Numbered from the stretch's first letter, positions 50,922 through 63,301 are shown. The stretch is 64,000 nucleotides of DNA from Gelatoporia subvermispora B (GCA_000320605.2 KB445799.1:317543-381542); one strand, 5' to 3'. Numbers and translations are program-made. The notes: generated from the letters alone by a model not told the origin.

Positions 50922-52874
50922 CGTCGCTTTTCCTGATTTGATAGTCCAAAGCAGGAAAAGCAGCGCCAAAGTAGATGTAAGATTTTCCTGATGCATGCAC
51001 TGTGTCGGCAAATTCATCACCTTTGAGTCCACGAAGTGATGGAAGAACACGCTTGAACTGTTAATAGATGGGAAATTGCGATTGAATGATTGTATCAATG
51101 GACGGGAGGGAACTGCAGTCCGGTGTGTCACGTGCAAGGAAGCCACCAAGCGCAGCTCCGAAATTGAGTGCGCCGTAAACAGACACAATCGATGTCCCGG
51201 TCAGATGTCCACCACCTGGGTACCGAGCAATGGTGTATGGCGGAAACAGTGAGTCCTATGACCGAAAACATGCGTTATCAAAGCGGATTTGATACGAAAT
51301 GTGGAGAGCGTACCTGTGATTCTACTGACTGCATGTTCCGGTCATGTAACATGTTGTCCTCTCGCTCACTTATGTCAACTCCCACCTCGGGTGGGTGCTG
51401 AGCGACCGTAGGACCGATGTCTAGTACGCTGAAATGGTGAATGTGAGTGGACACTGAGTCGCCGCTGACGAAAATAATTATCTCATTACTTGGTGTTTAT
51501 ATTGCTAGGTCCCAGAGCAGGCTCAACATGCTCTGGAACCAGTGCGCTACCACTACCTCTTACTACCGCCGGTTTGCTGCTAGATGGTGCGTGCAAGAGT
51601 GAGACCCAGGTGAGGTAGCGTCGCATCCAGCTAATCTTGTCCCAGCAAGTGAGCCATATCACCATTTGCTTCTCGTACTCTCAACGGTTGCTTGCGCGGT
51701 ATGGCAACTTTGCAAAGTCAATATGCAGACATTTTGATGTTTCAGTACTTGTCTCATCACAAGAACCAAAGTCGACTATTGAAGCGGTGTAGTGCTGCAT
51801 CCAATGGAGTTTGGGAATGTTGAAATGATTGTGTACTCCGGTGTCAACGAAGACCTGTTTGGTGTCATGGAATGTGCTGAGAGCATCTTGCATTTGCCGG
51901 AGTGTTGAGAGACAGGAAGTGAGCGAGATAAATGAAGTCAAGAAGCGCACATGTAGCAATGATGACGCGTTTGTCATCATGCATTCCCATGACTAGTCCG
52001 ACATACACCTTTTCCATCTGCCGATATTCATTACCAGTCCACTGTGAGATTGTGGAGATGCCCTTCTTGAAGATGTGAAGATTAGCATAGGGTGGAACTT
52101 GCATGAACTGTGCATCCAGCTCATTCTCCTGACCTCATGAAGTTCACTTTACAAGGTACGTCATAAAAATCCCCTTGTGTAGCTGATGAAGCAAATCCGG
52201 AACAATGCAATTGAATATATTTGCGAATGGAAGGTCGGCCCAGAAAGGTTGCGGAACATGTCGCAGGCCCTGATTCTCGAAGTCGGTGCTTGTTGGGTCT
52301 CTGAGAGTGTCGAGAGTGCTTGTGGGGTCACGGTAACAGGATTGGATCGCCTCGCCTCGTTGAAGACAGTCGACAAGACAGGTAGGATACCGATTCTCCT
52401 TATTGCAGCATACAAGACACTGCTCAGGGAAATCTGCAATGTAGGTAGCGAGAAGGAGAAAGAGTCAGCGCACAAGACTGTCTGCACAGGCAATAAGAAC
52501 ACTATTCCTGCCTGCATCGACCAGAGATTGGAGCATCTCGCGCATCACAAAGTGAAACAGACGGTAACCTTGCACCGCGTGGTCTGCCTTCTAAAAACAT
52601 TGTAACTTGCTAACCGGAATATAGCCAAGCAATATAGTGGCTCGACATAATGGACACCGGCGTACAGCCTTGTGAATATTGCCGACAGAAAGGTATACTG
52701 GCCACGCTTGCTTATCGCCGCTGAATGTTGATAGCTGGGTCTTGTCAGACGCAAGGACTATAGGTGCAATTGTAGCATCCGGGCAGATTTTCGAGATCTT
52801 AGCCTGTGAGATTGGCATACCTGGTGAGTCCTTGTCTGCAATTTCAGATTATTGATCTCACCTGCATACGGTGC

Positions 52875-53241
52875 TGTTGGAAATCAAGCGCGGGTGCACC
52901 CGCATGCACGCGTTGGTGGCGGCGTGCCACATCCTTATTAGGAAACTTGCCCGATGTGTTCGTAGGTACGATCCAAACACAAGATGTCTCCATCTACTGT
53001 ATAGTTATTATATAAGGCCGTATGTCTTTTTCTGTTCGCTGTACGGACATGGCCCTCAGACTCGTTGAGACGTCTGGGGATGAGTTCGATTGCTTATCTA
53101 CATCATTTACTACATGCTGATTGTACTTAGTGTTAACCGAGCTGCGTCACTCGTTCTAGGTACTTAATATATTAAACTCGTTGAGACGTCTGAGTTGTTA
53201 ACTGAGCTGCGTCGCTCGGTCTAGGTCTGCAAAAGCTAAGA
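52875..53241 (+). repeat. 5' LTR of the Copia element
   Basis: Starts tgttggaaatcaag and ends gctaaga. It contains its own imperfect direct repeats: actcgttgagacgtctg at 53060-53076 and 53176-53192, and a 30-bp block at 53132-53161 repeated at 53197-53226. It lacks a short GC-rich segment near its start that the 3' LTR has. Confidence 0.88.
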
Positions 53242-53256
53242 GGTTATGAGCCCTGA
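53242..53256 (+). other. Putative primer-binding site region
   Basis: The sequence just inside the 5' LTR, ggttatgagccctga, is where the tRNA primer site is expected. The first Met of the open gag frame (53246) overlaps it, so the true gag start may differ. Confidence 0.4.
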
Positions 53257-56200
53257 AGCGCCAACGCTAGAACGCGACGATACCCGAGATGCCAACGGGC
53301 TCTCAGAAATACCTCACCTGAAGACAGACGGCTCGAACTGGCCGGTCTTCAAGACTCGCCTGGCCTGGGCCCTGGATGCTAGAAAACTGCATGGGCACCT
53401 CACGGGAAAGGATCCCCGGCCAATAGACCCGCTCGCAGAATGGCGCGCCAGGACCGCACCGCCGCCATCGCTTGCGGATAGTGTGGACGCGTAACTGTTG
53501 CTCATGCAAGAAGAAGTTATACCATTGCCATTGAAAGACAAGAAGATCGACGTGAAGTATGCCGTCGATTACTGAGCCTGGCGCAAGAAAGAGGCGAAAG
53601 CTCGTGATCTCCTCGCTCAACTCGTCCCAGACACTGTACTCCGCCGAATGAAACAAAATGGTGAAAGCGTGGCTGACATGTGGGCTTGGATTTGCTCTGA
53701 GTTCGAAGACAAAACCCCTCTCGTACAATCAAACATGCTCAAACATTTCCAAACAATGCGATGTGCTGAGAATGGTGACGTCTCGAAACATCTTGACATT
53801 CTGGGCAAGATGGTCAAGGAATTGTTGGCAATCGGTATTGAAGTCTCGGATCAAGACTACTGTGCTCAAATTCTGAAGTCCGTCCCAGGACAATACACCA
53901 ACTTCCTGTCCGGCATGATGAATGCGGGGCACCTACTCGGAACGCTTATCACGCCAGATCAAGCAATTCAGTATCTCAAGCAAGAATACGAGCAAAAACG
54001 CTTACCCAGTTGAGCGACGAGCAAAAGCAAAACTGTCAAGGACGATCGAGACACCGCCTACTCCGTGGACGATGGACAAAAGCGAAATGCCAGCAAAGGG
54101 CACGACACCCAAGGGGACAGGTCAGCTGGGCCCCGAAAAAAGCTAACATGTTGGAATTGCGAGGGAGCAGGGCACCACAGGAGCCAATGCCCCAGCCTGA
54201 AGCGAAAGAACGACAACACAGCCGGAGAGGGCAATGCCAAAGGAAAGGTCACGGCAAACGCGGCACAGGACAATGAGAGTGATGTCAAGTATAGTTGGAT
54301 GGCCACTGTGTCTGACTCTGATAGCGAGAATGACATTGATTTTGCGACATACCATCAGCCCGAAAACGACGACGACGTGCCTGAGCTCGCAGCTGTATCC
54401 GACTCTGAGGATGAGGACTTCTTAGAGGGGCTAAATGACGATGCCAACTCAGACTTTGGCGAGAGCGATGATTCTGACTAGGAAAGTGACGAGACCAATG
54501 GGGACACAGAAACCGAGGTCGAACTTGCTGTGACAGTACACACTGATCCTGGGTGCAAGCATGTGGATCTGTACGACTCTGGGGTGACAAAACACCTCTC
54601 ACCATTTCGAGAGCGTTTCTCCTTGCTCAAGGAGATTCCTCCCAAGCCTATCAATGCTGCAAATCAGCAACATTTCCATGCGATTGGGGTCGGCGACATG
54701 GTCGTGGAAGTACCAAATGGGTCAGGTTTCTCGAAAATACGTCTCCGAGACGTGCTGTATGCACCTCAAATGGTAGTCACGCTCATATCCGTGAGGTGCA
54801 TAGATGCAGCTGGCTATTCTGCTCTCTTCGGTGAAGGATGTTGCCAGATATGCGACGGAGATGGGAAAATTGTGGGGGAGATCCTACGCAGTGGTGGGCT
54901 CTACAAGGTTGAGCATGGGAATGAGACGGCGTACTCAGCCCTCGAGGAAGTCACACTGGAGGAACTCCATCGCCGCCTCGGACACGTGTCCCCAGAAGCC
55001 ATACACCAGCTAGTCAGCTGCAGGCTGGTGACAGGTGTCAAGCTCATTGGAGCCGGACATATCAAATTCTGCGACTCCTGTGTCTTTGCGAAGACGCGGA
55101 GAAAGCTGGTGCCAAAAGAATGTTCTAGCCCACTCACAGAAGAGGTCGGCGATGCTGTCCATACCGACATCTGGGGACCATCTGATGTCGCATCCCCTGG
55201 TGGAAGAAGGTACTACATTAGCTTCACTGACGACAAGTCGAGGTTGTCTGCAACATATCTTATGCGCCAGAAGTCCGACATTCAACGCATGTACCTGAAG
55301 TACTGTGCATGGCTGTAATCAAAATTCAAGAGAACCATCGGCACACTACAGAGTGACCGTGGAGGTGAATGTCTGGCGACAGAACTTCAGGACGTCCTCA
55401 ACGAGGACGGCACCCAACATCGACTTACAGTACATGATACACCTGAGGAGAACAGCGTGGCTGAACGTCTCAATGGTGTGTTGCTAAACCGTGTTCGTGC
55501 GATGTTACACAACAGTGGGCTCCCAAAGAGCATGTGGGAAGAGGCAGTAATACATGCCACCTGGCTGAAGAACTGAATGACGATGAAGCTGCTCGGGAGA
55601 GACACCACACTGTATGAGACCACATTTGGAGCCAAGCCAGATCTCTCAGGTGCACACACCTTCGGTTGCGACGTGTGGATACACAATTCTTCTGGCTCGA
55701 AACTCGACGGGCAAGCACGTGAGGGGAAGTGGGTAGGCGTGGGCCTGGCCAGTCAAGGGCACTGCATCTACTGGCCGAAGATGCATACAGTGACTGTTGA
55801 AAGGACAGTAGTATTCAAACCTGACACTAGGCTCGTGGGGGAGAGAGAATCTAAAGAAGCCAATGAAGACGAGCTGAGCGTGCAGAACAGCGAGAACCAA
55901 ACTGAGACAGCAGCGGAACAGACACCCAAGCAACCAGAACCACGCCCAAGCATGCAAGCCCAGTGCATACGTACAGCGCATACTTGAAGGAGAAAACATA
56001 GCAAAGATTCCGACAGGCTTGAGAACAGCCGGCGAGACCGCAGCATCTGCAGAAGAACCTGGGGGAGTAGGAACAGAGTGGGCAATGGCCACTGCTACCT
56101 TAGACACAAAAGGGCTAGAACTTCGAAGTCTAGCAGAAGCAAGAAGATGGCCCGACTGGCCAAGGTGGGAAGAAGCGATAGAAGAAGAACTGAAGTGTCT

Positions 56201-57674
56201 CGAGAAGGCTGGGACATAGGAGGTGGTAGACAGGCCAGAGAAGGGGAACATCATAGGCAGCAAGTGGATATTCAAGGTGAAGAAGAACATGGCGGGTAAG
56301 GTCGAGAAGTATAAGGCCAGGTTGGTAGCGCAAGGTTTCACGCAAGTGCCGGGAGTCGACTATTTTGATACCTTTGCGCCGGTAGCCAAATTAACCTCTA
56401 TTCGCACTATCCTAGCTCTTGCAGTGAGAAATAGCTGGCTGGTCCATCAAATGGATGTGAAGAGCACCTACTTATACAGCAAGCTAGACAAGGAAGAACG
56501 CATCTTCATGGCACAGCCGCCGGGATACCACGAACTGAACAGCACTGGAAAGGTGTTACACTTGCTCAAGGCCATCTACGGGTTGAAACAGAGCGGCCGG
56601 CGCTGGTACCAGACGCTATGGAGCATCCTTATCGAGCTTAGAATGACTCGCTGCGAAGTGGACCACGTCATATTCTACACCCACTAGCAGAACGGCGACT
56701 TACTTGTGCTGGCTGTCCACGTTGACGACTTGACACTAGCTGCCAACACTCTCTAGTTATTACTGTGATTCAAGGTGAACCTTAAGGGACGCCTAGAGAT
56801 GTCCGACTTAGGTGACATACACTGGCTGCTAGGCATTGACGTCAAGCGAGACGAAGAAGCCAAGACAATATCACTATCACAACATTTGTACATCGACTCT
56901 ATCCTGAGCCGTTTTGGCTTGAGCGACTCAAAGCCTGCCTCCTCGCCAATGGATGCCCATGTGCTCCTCACCAAGTCTCAGGGTCTCACTACGTCACGGG
57001 AGTTCGGAGAGATGCGCAACATACCATATCGCGAGGCGATAGGATCCCTCGTGTACGCTGCTCTCGGGACTAGGCCAGACATTGCTTACACCGTGGGCGT
57101 GCTGGCTCATTTCTCCGAGAACCTGGGACATCTGCACTGGGAGGCTGTGAAGCACATGTTCCGTTACCTCAAGGCGATGAAAGACTGGTGGCTTGTACTT
57201 GGCAGCCTAGACCAAGAGCTTGTTGGATACACAGATGCAGATGAAATGTCACACGAAGACCGACATGTGGTGTCGGGGTACGCGTTCTTGATTGACAGAG
57301 GGGCCGTCTTGTGGAGCTCTAAGAGACAAGAAATAGTGTCGCTGTCGACAACAGAAGCTGAGTATGTCACCGCGATGCACGCCGCAAAAGAGGCTATCTG
57401 GTTATGCGCCTTCCTCTCTGAAGTATTCATACCACCAGCCGAAACTCTCCCTCTGAGATCGGATAACCAGTCAGCCATGGCCCTTGCTCAAAATGATCAA
57501 TTCCACGCGAGAATGAAGCACATCGATATTCATTTTCATTTCATACGATAGGTTGTTGAAGACGGAAAAGTCTTGCTCAAATACCGTCCTACAGATGACA
57601 TGGTCTCCGACACTCTTACGAAACCCCTGCCCAGCCCTAAGGCTAAGCATTTTGCACACGCGCTGGGACTGTGA
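53246..57674 (+). pseudogene. Copia gag-pol, nonsense-riddled
   Basis: One polyprotein frame can be followed to the natural TGA at 57672. It is broken by stops at 53492, 53573, 54011, 54479, 55316, 55574, 56217, 56685, 56754, 56766 and 57549, with one frameshift near 55950-55965. Gag covers 53246-54480 with a CCHC knuckle (C-x2-C-x4-H-x4-C) at 54149-54190. The protease DSG is at 54575-54583. The integrase zinc finger and HTDIWGP follow; the later catalytic Asp and Glu (SDRGGE, PEENSVAE) lie between 55349 and 55460. Reverse transcriptase starts near 56240 (KYKARLVAQGF) and has HVDD at 56718-56729. RNase H runs through 57150-57600 (AEYVTAMHAAKEAIW, SDNQSA). It is not expressed as a full protein. 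Confidence 0.9.
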
Positions 57675-57681
57675 CCTCCTT

Positions 57682-57690
57682 GAGAGGGAG
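57682..57690 (+). other. Polypurine tract
   Basis: gagagggag lies directly before the 3' LTR, the expected plus-strand priming site. Confidence 0.7.
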
Positions 57691-58059
57691 TGTTGAAAAT
57701 CAAGGGTGGGCGCACTCACATGCGTGCGCGCACGCACGTGTTGGTGGCAGTGTGCCACATCCCGATTAGGAAACTTGCCTGATGTGTTCGCAGGTACGAT
57801 CTAAACACAAGATGTCTCTGTTTACTGTAATAAGGCCGTATGTCTTTTTCTGTTCACTGTACAGATATGGCCCTCAGACTCATTGAGACGTCTGAGGGTG
57901 AGTTTGATTGCTTATTTACATTATTTACTACATGCTGATTGTACTTAGTGTCAACCGAGCTGCGTCACTCGTTCTAGGTACTTAATATATTAGACTTGTT
58001 GAGACGTCGAAGGTGTTGACCGAGCTGCATCACTCATTCTAGGTTTGCGACAACTAAGA
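57691..58059 (+). repeat. 3' LTR of the Copia element
   Basis: Starts tgttgaaaatcaag and ends actaaga. It matches the 5' LTR along its length but with well over ten substitutions and several indels, so the insertion is not recent. It carries the same internal repeats. Confidence 0.88.
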
Positions 58060-58775
58060 GGTGCCACCAATCTGCAAATGCCATCTCTGTGAAGACACGT
58101 TCTCATTCCTCAGGCTGACCTTCATCACTCCCAAGGTCATCCAGAGTGCTTGTAACAAACTCCTCGACTGGTTCAAAGTCAAGGCAATCCTTGAATTCTG
58201 GGTTTCCAAGTAAGTCAGCGACAAGCTCAACAGGATCCCTTGTCCAGCAATCTAACACCTCCTTCATCAGATGGCCATCCGGACCTCGCACATTCCCCTC
58301 GACCGTAACCTCTATAAGCTTTCATGACGTGGCAGGACCAGGCAGGGAGTCGAGTTTATCGAGAAAGAATTTGTTGTTATGAGATGAAGCGAAGTGATAG
58401 GGTGTGCTTGCACAGCAATGACGAAACTGCATGCTGTGTAAGTCCTCATCTTTAACTACAATAGGCTGCCCTACTCACCATACCGGTCTTTAGAAGCTTA
58501 TCTGTATCCTACTATGATATACTGGACTCGACAATCCAATCTGTCAACTCCCATTCCTCTTCACTAGCAAATGGTTCCCAGGGTGACAATTCTGCCCTTT
58601 CTTGTACAGCATGCCGTGACTCGAAGCATGTATGATATCGAGGTGTCGGTGCCTGTTCATGCGGTTGTGATGGGTGGGAGTGTGCTGATAGTGAATTATC
58701 CAGCATTCGCAATCTCTGATTAACAGGGTTCTCTGTGCAGTCTTCAGACAACGGCCGTTTTCCTAGGGTGATCAT

Positions 58776-58972
58776 GACTTAGAGAGTGGTGATAAGTGGT
58801 AAGCGAGAACCCACTAATTACGTGACTTCACGGCTAACGCAAAATCCTACCATACCTGGAAGTCACCGATTGTGAGGATTTTGCATCTTTTCTTGCATGT
58901 TCCCTAAGCAAACAAGGAGCAAAGTGAGTAAGAAAAGTCAGTACAGAGACTGTACTAATATTTACTTTACAG
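58776..58972. other. Spacer between the Plavaka and DUF6532-like remnants
   Basis: About 200 bp, AT-rich, with opposite-strand starts on either side. No feature is recognised; a Plavaka terminal repeat could lie here. Confidence 0.4.
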
Positions 58973-60735
58973 ATGGCCTCCCGACGTGGGCGCAGCAAAA
59001 GGCTGTTGGCCGGTGAAGTGGCAAATCAAGAGAACCTGAGCCTATCAACAACAGTCTCTCAAGGGTCTGCCCCTGCCATTGGACTACGACGTTCAGGACG
59101 CACAGTTAATTTGACAGCAACAGCAGATCCAGGTAGGCACACTGTCACTGTGTTGATCACACTTTTGAGCCTTTGCATATAACTTCTAGAGCTCTTGGGC
59201 AATCTGCATCCTGGCCTGACTCGTAGTCGCACAGATACGGACCATGGTGATCAAGACAAGAACACAGAAGATGACAAGAGTGATCTGAGTAATCTGAAAC
59301 AGCAAGAAGGCTTAGGTTCTGGAGAGGAGGAGTACTTAGAGTCAAATCGGCCCCTAAATTCCCACTCCCATCAACAGCCACCCGCAATGATGAGTCGTGG
59401 CAGCCAGTCCCCTTTATCTGAACTGTCTACAGTCCGTCATTATCGGCTCCTCCTCTTTGTTCTTAGTGTACTTATTTTTGGTTTGTGCAGTTTTGTGCTA
59501 CTGTAAGCAACGTGACAACAAGCTCATCGGTATTGCACTCCTTGCCAAATTTGCTCCAATCGAATTTGAACATTCCATATACACATGTTGCTCCTGTTAC
59601 CTCTCTGCCATCAACACACATCCGCAGCCTTGTTACATCAGACATGACGCCTTGCGCTGCACAGTCCGGACAGGTATCGATACCTAGCCGCTCACAGTCT
59701 CTTGGTCAACTACCTTTCTCGTCACTGAGCAATTCCTGCCCCAGGGTCTTCGCTGTCAATCCCCAACCAGATACCTCTAGCACGACAAAGCACAGTGCAG
59801 ACACTACTCTAAGTCGTAAGGAAACCCATCGCGCAAAGAAGGCGCTTCATAACGCAAAACGACCCCACTACAAGGACTGTACCTCCAATGCGCTACTGAG
59901 CATGATTATGCGGAAGACTGGATATTGGTTGCAGGTCTATTTCACCACGGTTTGCCCCTTTCCCAGCTCTAAGGAGAAGCAGGCAGCTATAAAGAAGATT
60001 TACTCAGAGGTGCTGACCGAGAATGGCCAGGACAGACTGTTTCACACTCTTTCTATGGATGATATCAAATTGGTGTGTCCTTTTCATGCCTGTAGTCTGA
60101 TATTCAGGAGAGCTCACATGGTCCCTTCATTTCCCAGCTCGGATACAAAGATCCAAACATGCGAACACGTGTGAGCCAACCTGTTCGCGAGTATATTGCC
60201 GAGACATATGGGATCCACTAGATGCCAAACGAGGCCTAAAAGACTCAGAACCAGGAGTGTGTGAAGTTTCTCTTAAAGGATGGCCGCTTCGCTTTTGAGG
60301 TATGTTCACATCTCAAAACTTGACTGGGTATATGCAATTAATTTCATTGGGCAACTTCTAAGTTCCCTGAATTAATGCAAGGCCGTTTCCAACACCCATT
60401 CATCAGCAAGGTTATTCGTCTCGCGTGGTTCAGTACTATCAATAGTATTGGGCCCCTATACCAATTGTCATTCAATCCAGTCACTGCTTCAACAATAGCA
60501 CTAGTAGTAACTGTGGTATGCTTGTTTTCTTTCATAACATGCTCGCTGACTTCAGTTACCTTAGATCCACTATGGTCTCAAAATGTACAAGTCTGGTATC
60601 AAAGTCCAGACAGATTTCACGGCCACTGAATGAATATCTATAACAAATTTCACAACGTCATACTCGATTTTGACAAGGGCGCCATTGCATCTGCATGGAG
60701 GTGTTATCGCACGCATGTTTTCAAACGTGCTCTGT
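58973..60735 (+). pseudogene. DUF6532-like Agaricomycete gene, decayed
   Basis: Exons 58973-59132, 59190-59431 and 59491 to about 60071 join cleanly: a Ser/Thr/Gln-rich head, then YWLQVYFTTVCPFPSS and LFHTLSMDDIK. The next exon (LGYKDPNMRTRVSQPV) runs into in-frame TAG and TAA before FLLKDGRFAFE. The downstream exon has HPFISKVIRLAWFSTINS and STIALVVTV, followed by MYKSGIKVQTDF, another stop, and IYNKFHNVI. The order matches the DUF6532 domain of uncharacterised Agaricomycete proteins as I remember it. At least three in-frame stops make it a probable pseudogene, unless unusual splicing removes them. Function unknown. Confidence 0.55.
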
Positions 60736-61122
60736 GAGTGACTTCATTATATTGCAAAGGTGTTGCCTCATTTCATTGACAGAACAGCTATAGGTGCAGT
60801 TACTAAGACAGCAGAAGAACCCGTGATGCAACCAGTCGATGATAATGAGTGTGAGCAGGAACATCGTCGGCTTGAAGAGATATATGGGAGTGATAATGGT
60901 ATAGACACCAGAGCGTAATGTAGAAGCAGACTACATGTGCATTATCCGTTATCTGAATGCCATGCAGTTGCCTCGTGTTAACATGTGACTCGAGTAAGAT
61001 TATACCGGTAGGCCAAATCACTAGCTACAGTGTAGTGAGTTCCATGCCATTATTGAGATATATAGCCACCATGCTCAAGCTTTGACTGCACCCCAAGTTG
61101 TCCACCACCATCTATCAGTGCA

Positions 61123-61686
61123 ATGGTGGCATCTAACCCACATTTGTCCTGCCAGGATGCACTCAATGAGCTTTTCACTGTTATTGCAGCACAGGTGCTT
61201 CCCTATGCGTATGTTTCTCTCAAAATAAATCCTATTATCCCTCTTATCACTGTGTCTAGGCCGCCGGGGCTGCCGGCTCAGGTAGCAATGTTGTTTGAAG
61301 GTGAAGGTCATAGAATTTGAGGTAATGTCATGCTGAGCTTTCTTCATCATAAGCTCTTTGCTAACCTCGATACTTTCTTGACAGAGAATCCAACTAGTAT
61401 TGATCACGATGTCGGCACGCACATCAAGGAACTGATTACAATCACGAATCACCTCCTCGTTATCACATTCAACTCGATCATGCAAAGCCCTCTCGATATG
61501 ACTACCTTCACTTTCATCGTGACAGTTACTGGCGATTGTCTGTGAGCTTGGGAACTTTACGTTGATGCTTGCCGTGCATTGAACAACACAACACGGGAGC
61601 TGCGCAAGATGCATGCAGACCTATGTGCTCAATTTGCATTGCTCGAGCAGGCCATGGAGCCTACCGTGGTCATAACTGAGGCCTGA
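61123..61686 (+). pseudogene. Coding-like stretch of unknown family
   Basis: Plus-strand pieces with splice-like borders: SCQDALNELFTVIAAQVLP, then TSIDHDVGTHIKEL and FNSIMQSPLDMTTFTF, then after a TGA NNTTRELRKMHADL and FALLEQAMEP. The pattern is amphipathic helical. Whether it belongs to the preceding DUF6532-like remnant is unclear. I do not recognise it. Confidence 0.35.
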
Positions 61687-62050
61687 CACATTTGTACAGT
61701 AGTCTGTAGTATGCGAGAACATAAGGCGGAGGCGGTATATATACATGTGACCATATAAAATGTTCCCGATTCGACGCGTACTACATGGAGACAGCCAGTT
61801 CTCAATAGAGGCAGTGACTCCCTGCAAAGTACGTGATCTTTATCACGACTATCTTAACGATCTGGCAATCAGTATGATATCAGATCTGATCATTCTCTCC
61901 ATTGCTCCATAGTGTACTATATAGACCCAATGGATCTGAGGGTGTTTCCTGATGCACCTTGGTCCAGGCATCAATCGCTTAGTAAGCAACTCTTTAGGTC
62001 CCCTTTTGAGCCCGTGTTAAAGGGCCTAAGAAATGCTATCCACACCGATA

Positions 62051-62754
62051 CAGTGCTTTGCATATGAGATTACACTCGCGCGTGTGCTTGGTCCGGCCAA
62101 ATACATACCATACTAGGAAGCTGTGGCTGAGAGCGCATCATTACCTGCTGGCGTGTGCAGGCGCACTGCGGTCACCGACTCGTTGCTATGTCAGGCCCCT
62201 ACTTCTCCGCTGAGATACGTGAATCTAGTATTCGTTGGCCCAACCAGGAATGAGAGAGGTGCTCAAGGGAAACTGTGAGTCAATGTTTTCACCTGGACAT
62301 GCTAAAAGCAACCCTGGGAAAGTCACCTGACACCGATCTATTGGCATCCTCTCACAGCTGCCTTCCAAAATCTAGTACGGAGGACCTCGACTTTATCTAG
62401 TCGTTACTGAGCAAACTCAGCTGTGTATCTCAATGAGCTGCCAGATCGCTTGATTGGCAAGACTCAGGATACTTGTAACTCATTTAAGACGAAGTTGGAC
62501 TGTGGTAAAAATACTTTTTTCAAGGAGATAAATCACCAGTATCGTACACTTTAGATGAGAAAATACAATACCATCCCATAGAATGGCTCCTGCAGTGAAC
62601 AGGAGAATCTGGTGACGCTTGATGCTGTCGGGACTTGAAGGCACTGGCATGGTGTGAAAGCACCCTCAGTCACAGCTTCCCAGTATGGTATCCATTTGGC
62701 CAGACCAAACACATGCCCATGAGACACAAGTATAATCTCATATGCAAAGCACTG
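62051..62754. repeat. Pair of ~80-bp inverted repeats enclosing ~540 bp
   Basis: 62051-62132 (cagtgctttgcatatgagat ... ggaagctgtg) matches the reverse complement of 62672-62754 at roughly 80 percent identity over its whole length. The outermost 22 bases are almost identical. The enclosed DNA has no open frame of note. This is the shape of a non-autonomous inverted-repeat element or of two copies of a repeat in opposite orientation. No target duplication was identified. Confidence 0.65.
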
Positions 62755-63110
62755 TAAGTGGATAAGTTACATGGTATGATGTTCTGTCAGACAGCCACAT
62801 AGCGGGTTTGTGCAGGCGGGCTTCTTGGTGTGACGCACTATTGTAAGAGGACATGGCTTGCAGACTGTCATCTTAAGGTGCCAGCTGCTCTCAGTGATCT
62901 CGCATGAGGTAGCTGCTAGTGAGGGCCTAGCAAATCTCTGCTGGACTGTAGAGAACCCTGGTGGCAGGCCACAGGTTGTAGGATTTTGAATGGCTTTTAG
63001 GACGAGGCTAAACTCTTAGGATAGATAAAAGGAACAGTGAATAAAGTAAGAGCTGAGACCGAGGATGAACGGACGGAGAACTAGAGAGAAAAGAGAAAAA
63101 GTCTAATTGT
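62755..63110. other. Intergenic, nothing recognised
   Basis: No gene seen. A purine-rich run (about 63028-63100, gaa/gag-rich on the plus strand) lies at its right end. Confidence 0.4.
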
Positions 63111-63301
63111 TTATAGTTGGTTCCTTTGAACCACTAAAGTGTTACAATTATACGTGTATTTATGAGTCTGACTCAGTCTCCACTGCTCTTCTGGTGGTGC
63201 GGGAGAGTACTGCCTAATATGGTAACTACCTATCACATAGCCCCCTACATGACCGTGTCTACCTGGTGAAAGGACACGAAGCTGAAGCATCTCATGTAGC
63301 T

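Larger units (their letters stand above)
52870..58064 (+). mobile_element. Copia-type LTR retrotransposon with 5-bp target duplication
   Basis: The element proper is 52875-58059 (5185 bp). Both sides carry the pentamer ggtgc (52870-52874 and 58060-58064), the target site duplication. Two LTRs of 367 and 369 bp start TGTTG. A purine tract abuts the right LTR. The internal part has gag with a zinc knuckle, then protease, integrase, reverse transcriptase and RNase H in that order; integrase before reverse transcriptase defines Copia. Many nonsense codons make it non-autonomous. It sits inside the Plavaka transposase, so it is the younger insertion of the two. Confidence 0.92.
50367..58775 (-). 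pseudogene. Plavaka-type (CACTA-related) transposase, decayed and split by a Copia element
   Basis: Read on the minus strand the pieces keep transposase order. 58775-58512 is the N-terminus (PFASEEEWELTDW). 58384-58065 holds FFLDKLDSLPGP, EVLDCWTRDPVELV and LLGNPEFKDCL up to the Copia junction. 52869-52591 continues with IAPIVLASDKTQLSTFSGDK and LLGYIPVSK. 52590-52105 holds FPEQCLVCC, PFWADLPFANIF and LHQLHKGIF. 52104-51681 has FKKGISTISQWTG, FNIPKLHWMQHY and LHIDFAKLPYRASN. 50640-50367 is the C-terminus (ELFTPFT, LYKVSRAFHN, RSCHLIP, WTSENVLEK). Several stops and frameshifts interrupt it; 51600-51000 is too worn to follow. Without the insert it spans about 3.2 kb, right for this family. Terminal inverted repeats were not found by eye. 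It cannot encode a working transposase. Confidence 0.82.

Noticed and set aside
52186..52605. Plus-strand open frame of 139 codons
   Set aside because: The opposite strand carries clear Plavaka transposase motifs here (FPEQCLVCC, LHQLHKG), so the plus frame is a shadow.
61075..61614. Minus-strand open frame of 179 codons
   Set aside because: It is antisense to a helical, splice-like plus-strand stretch, and its own translation shows no family pattern.
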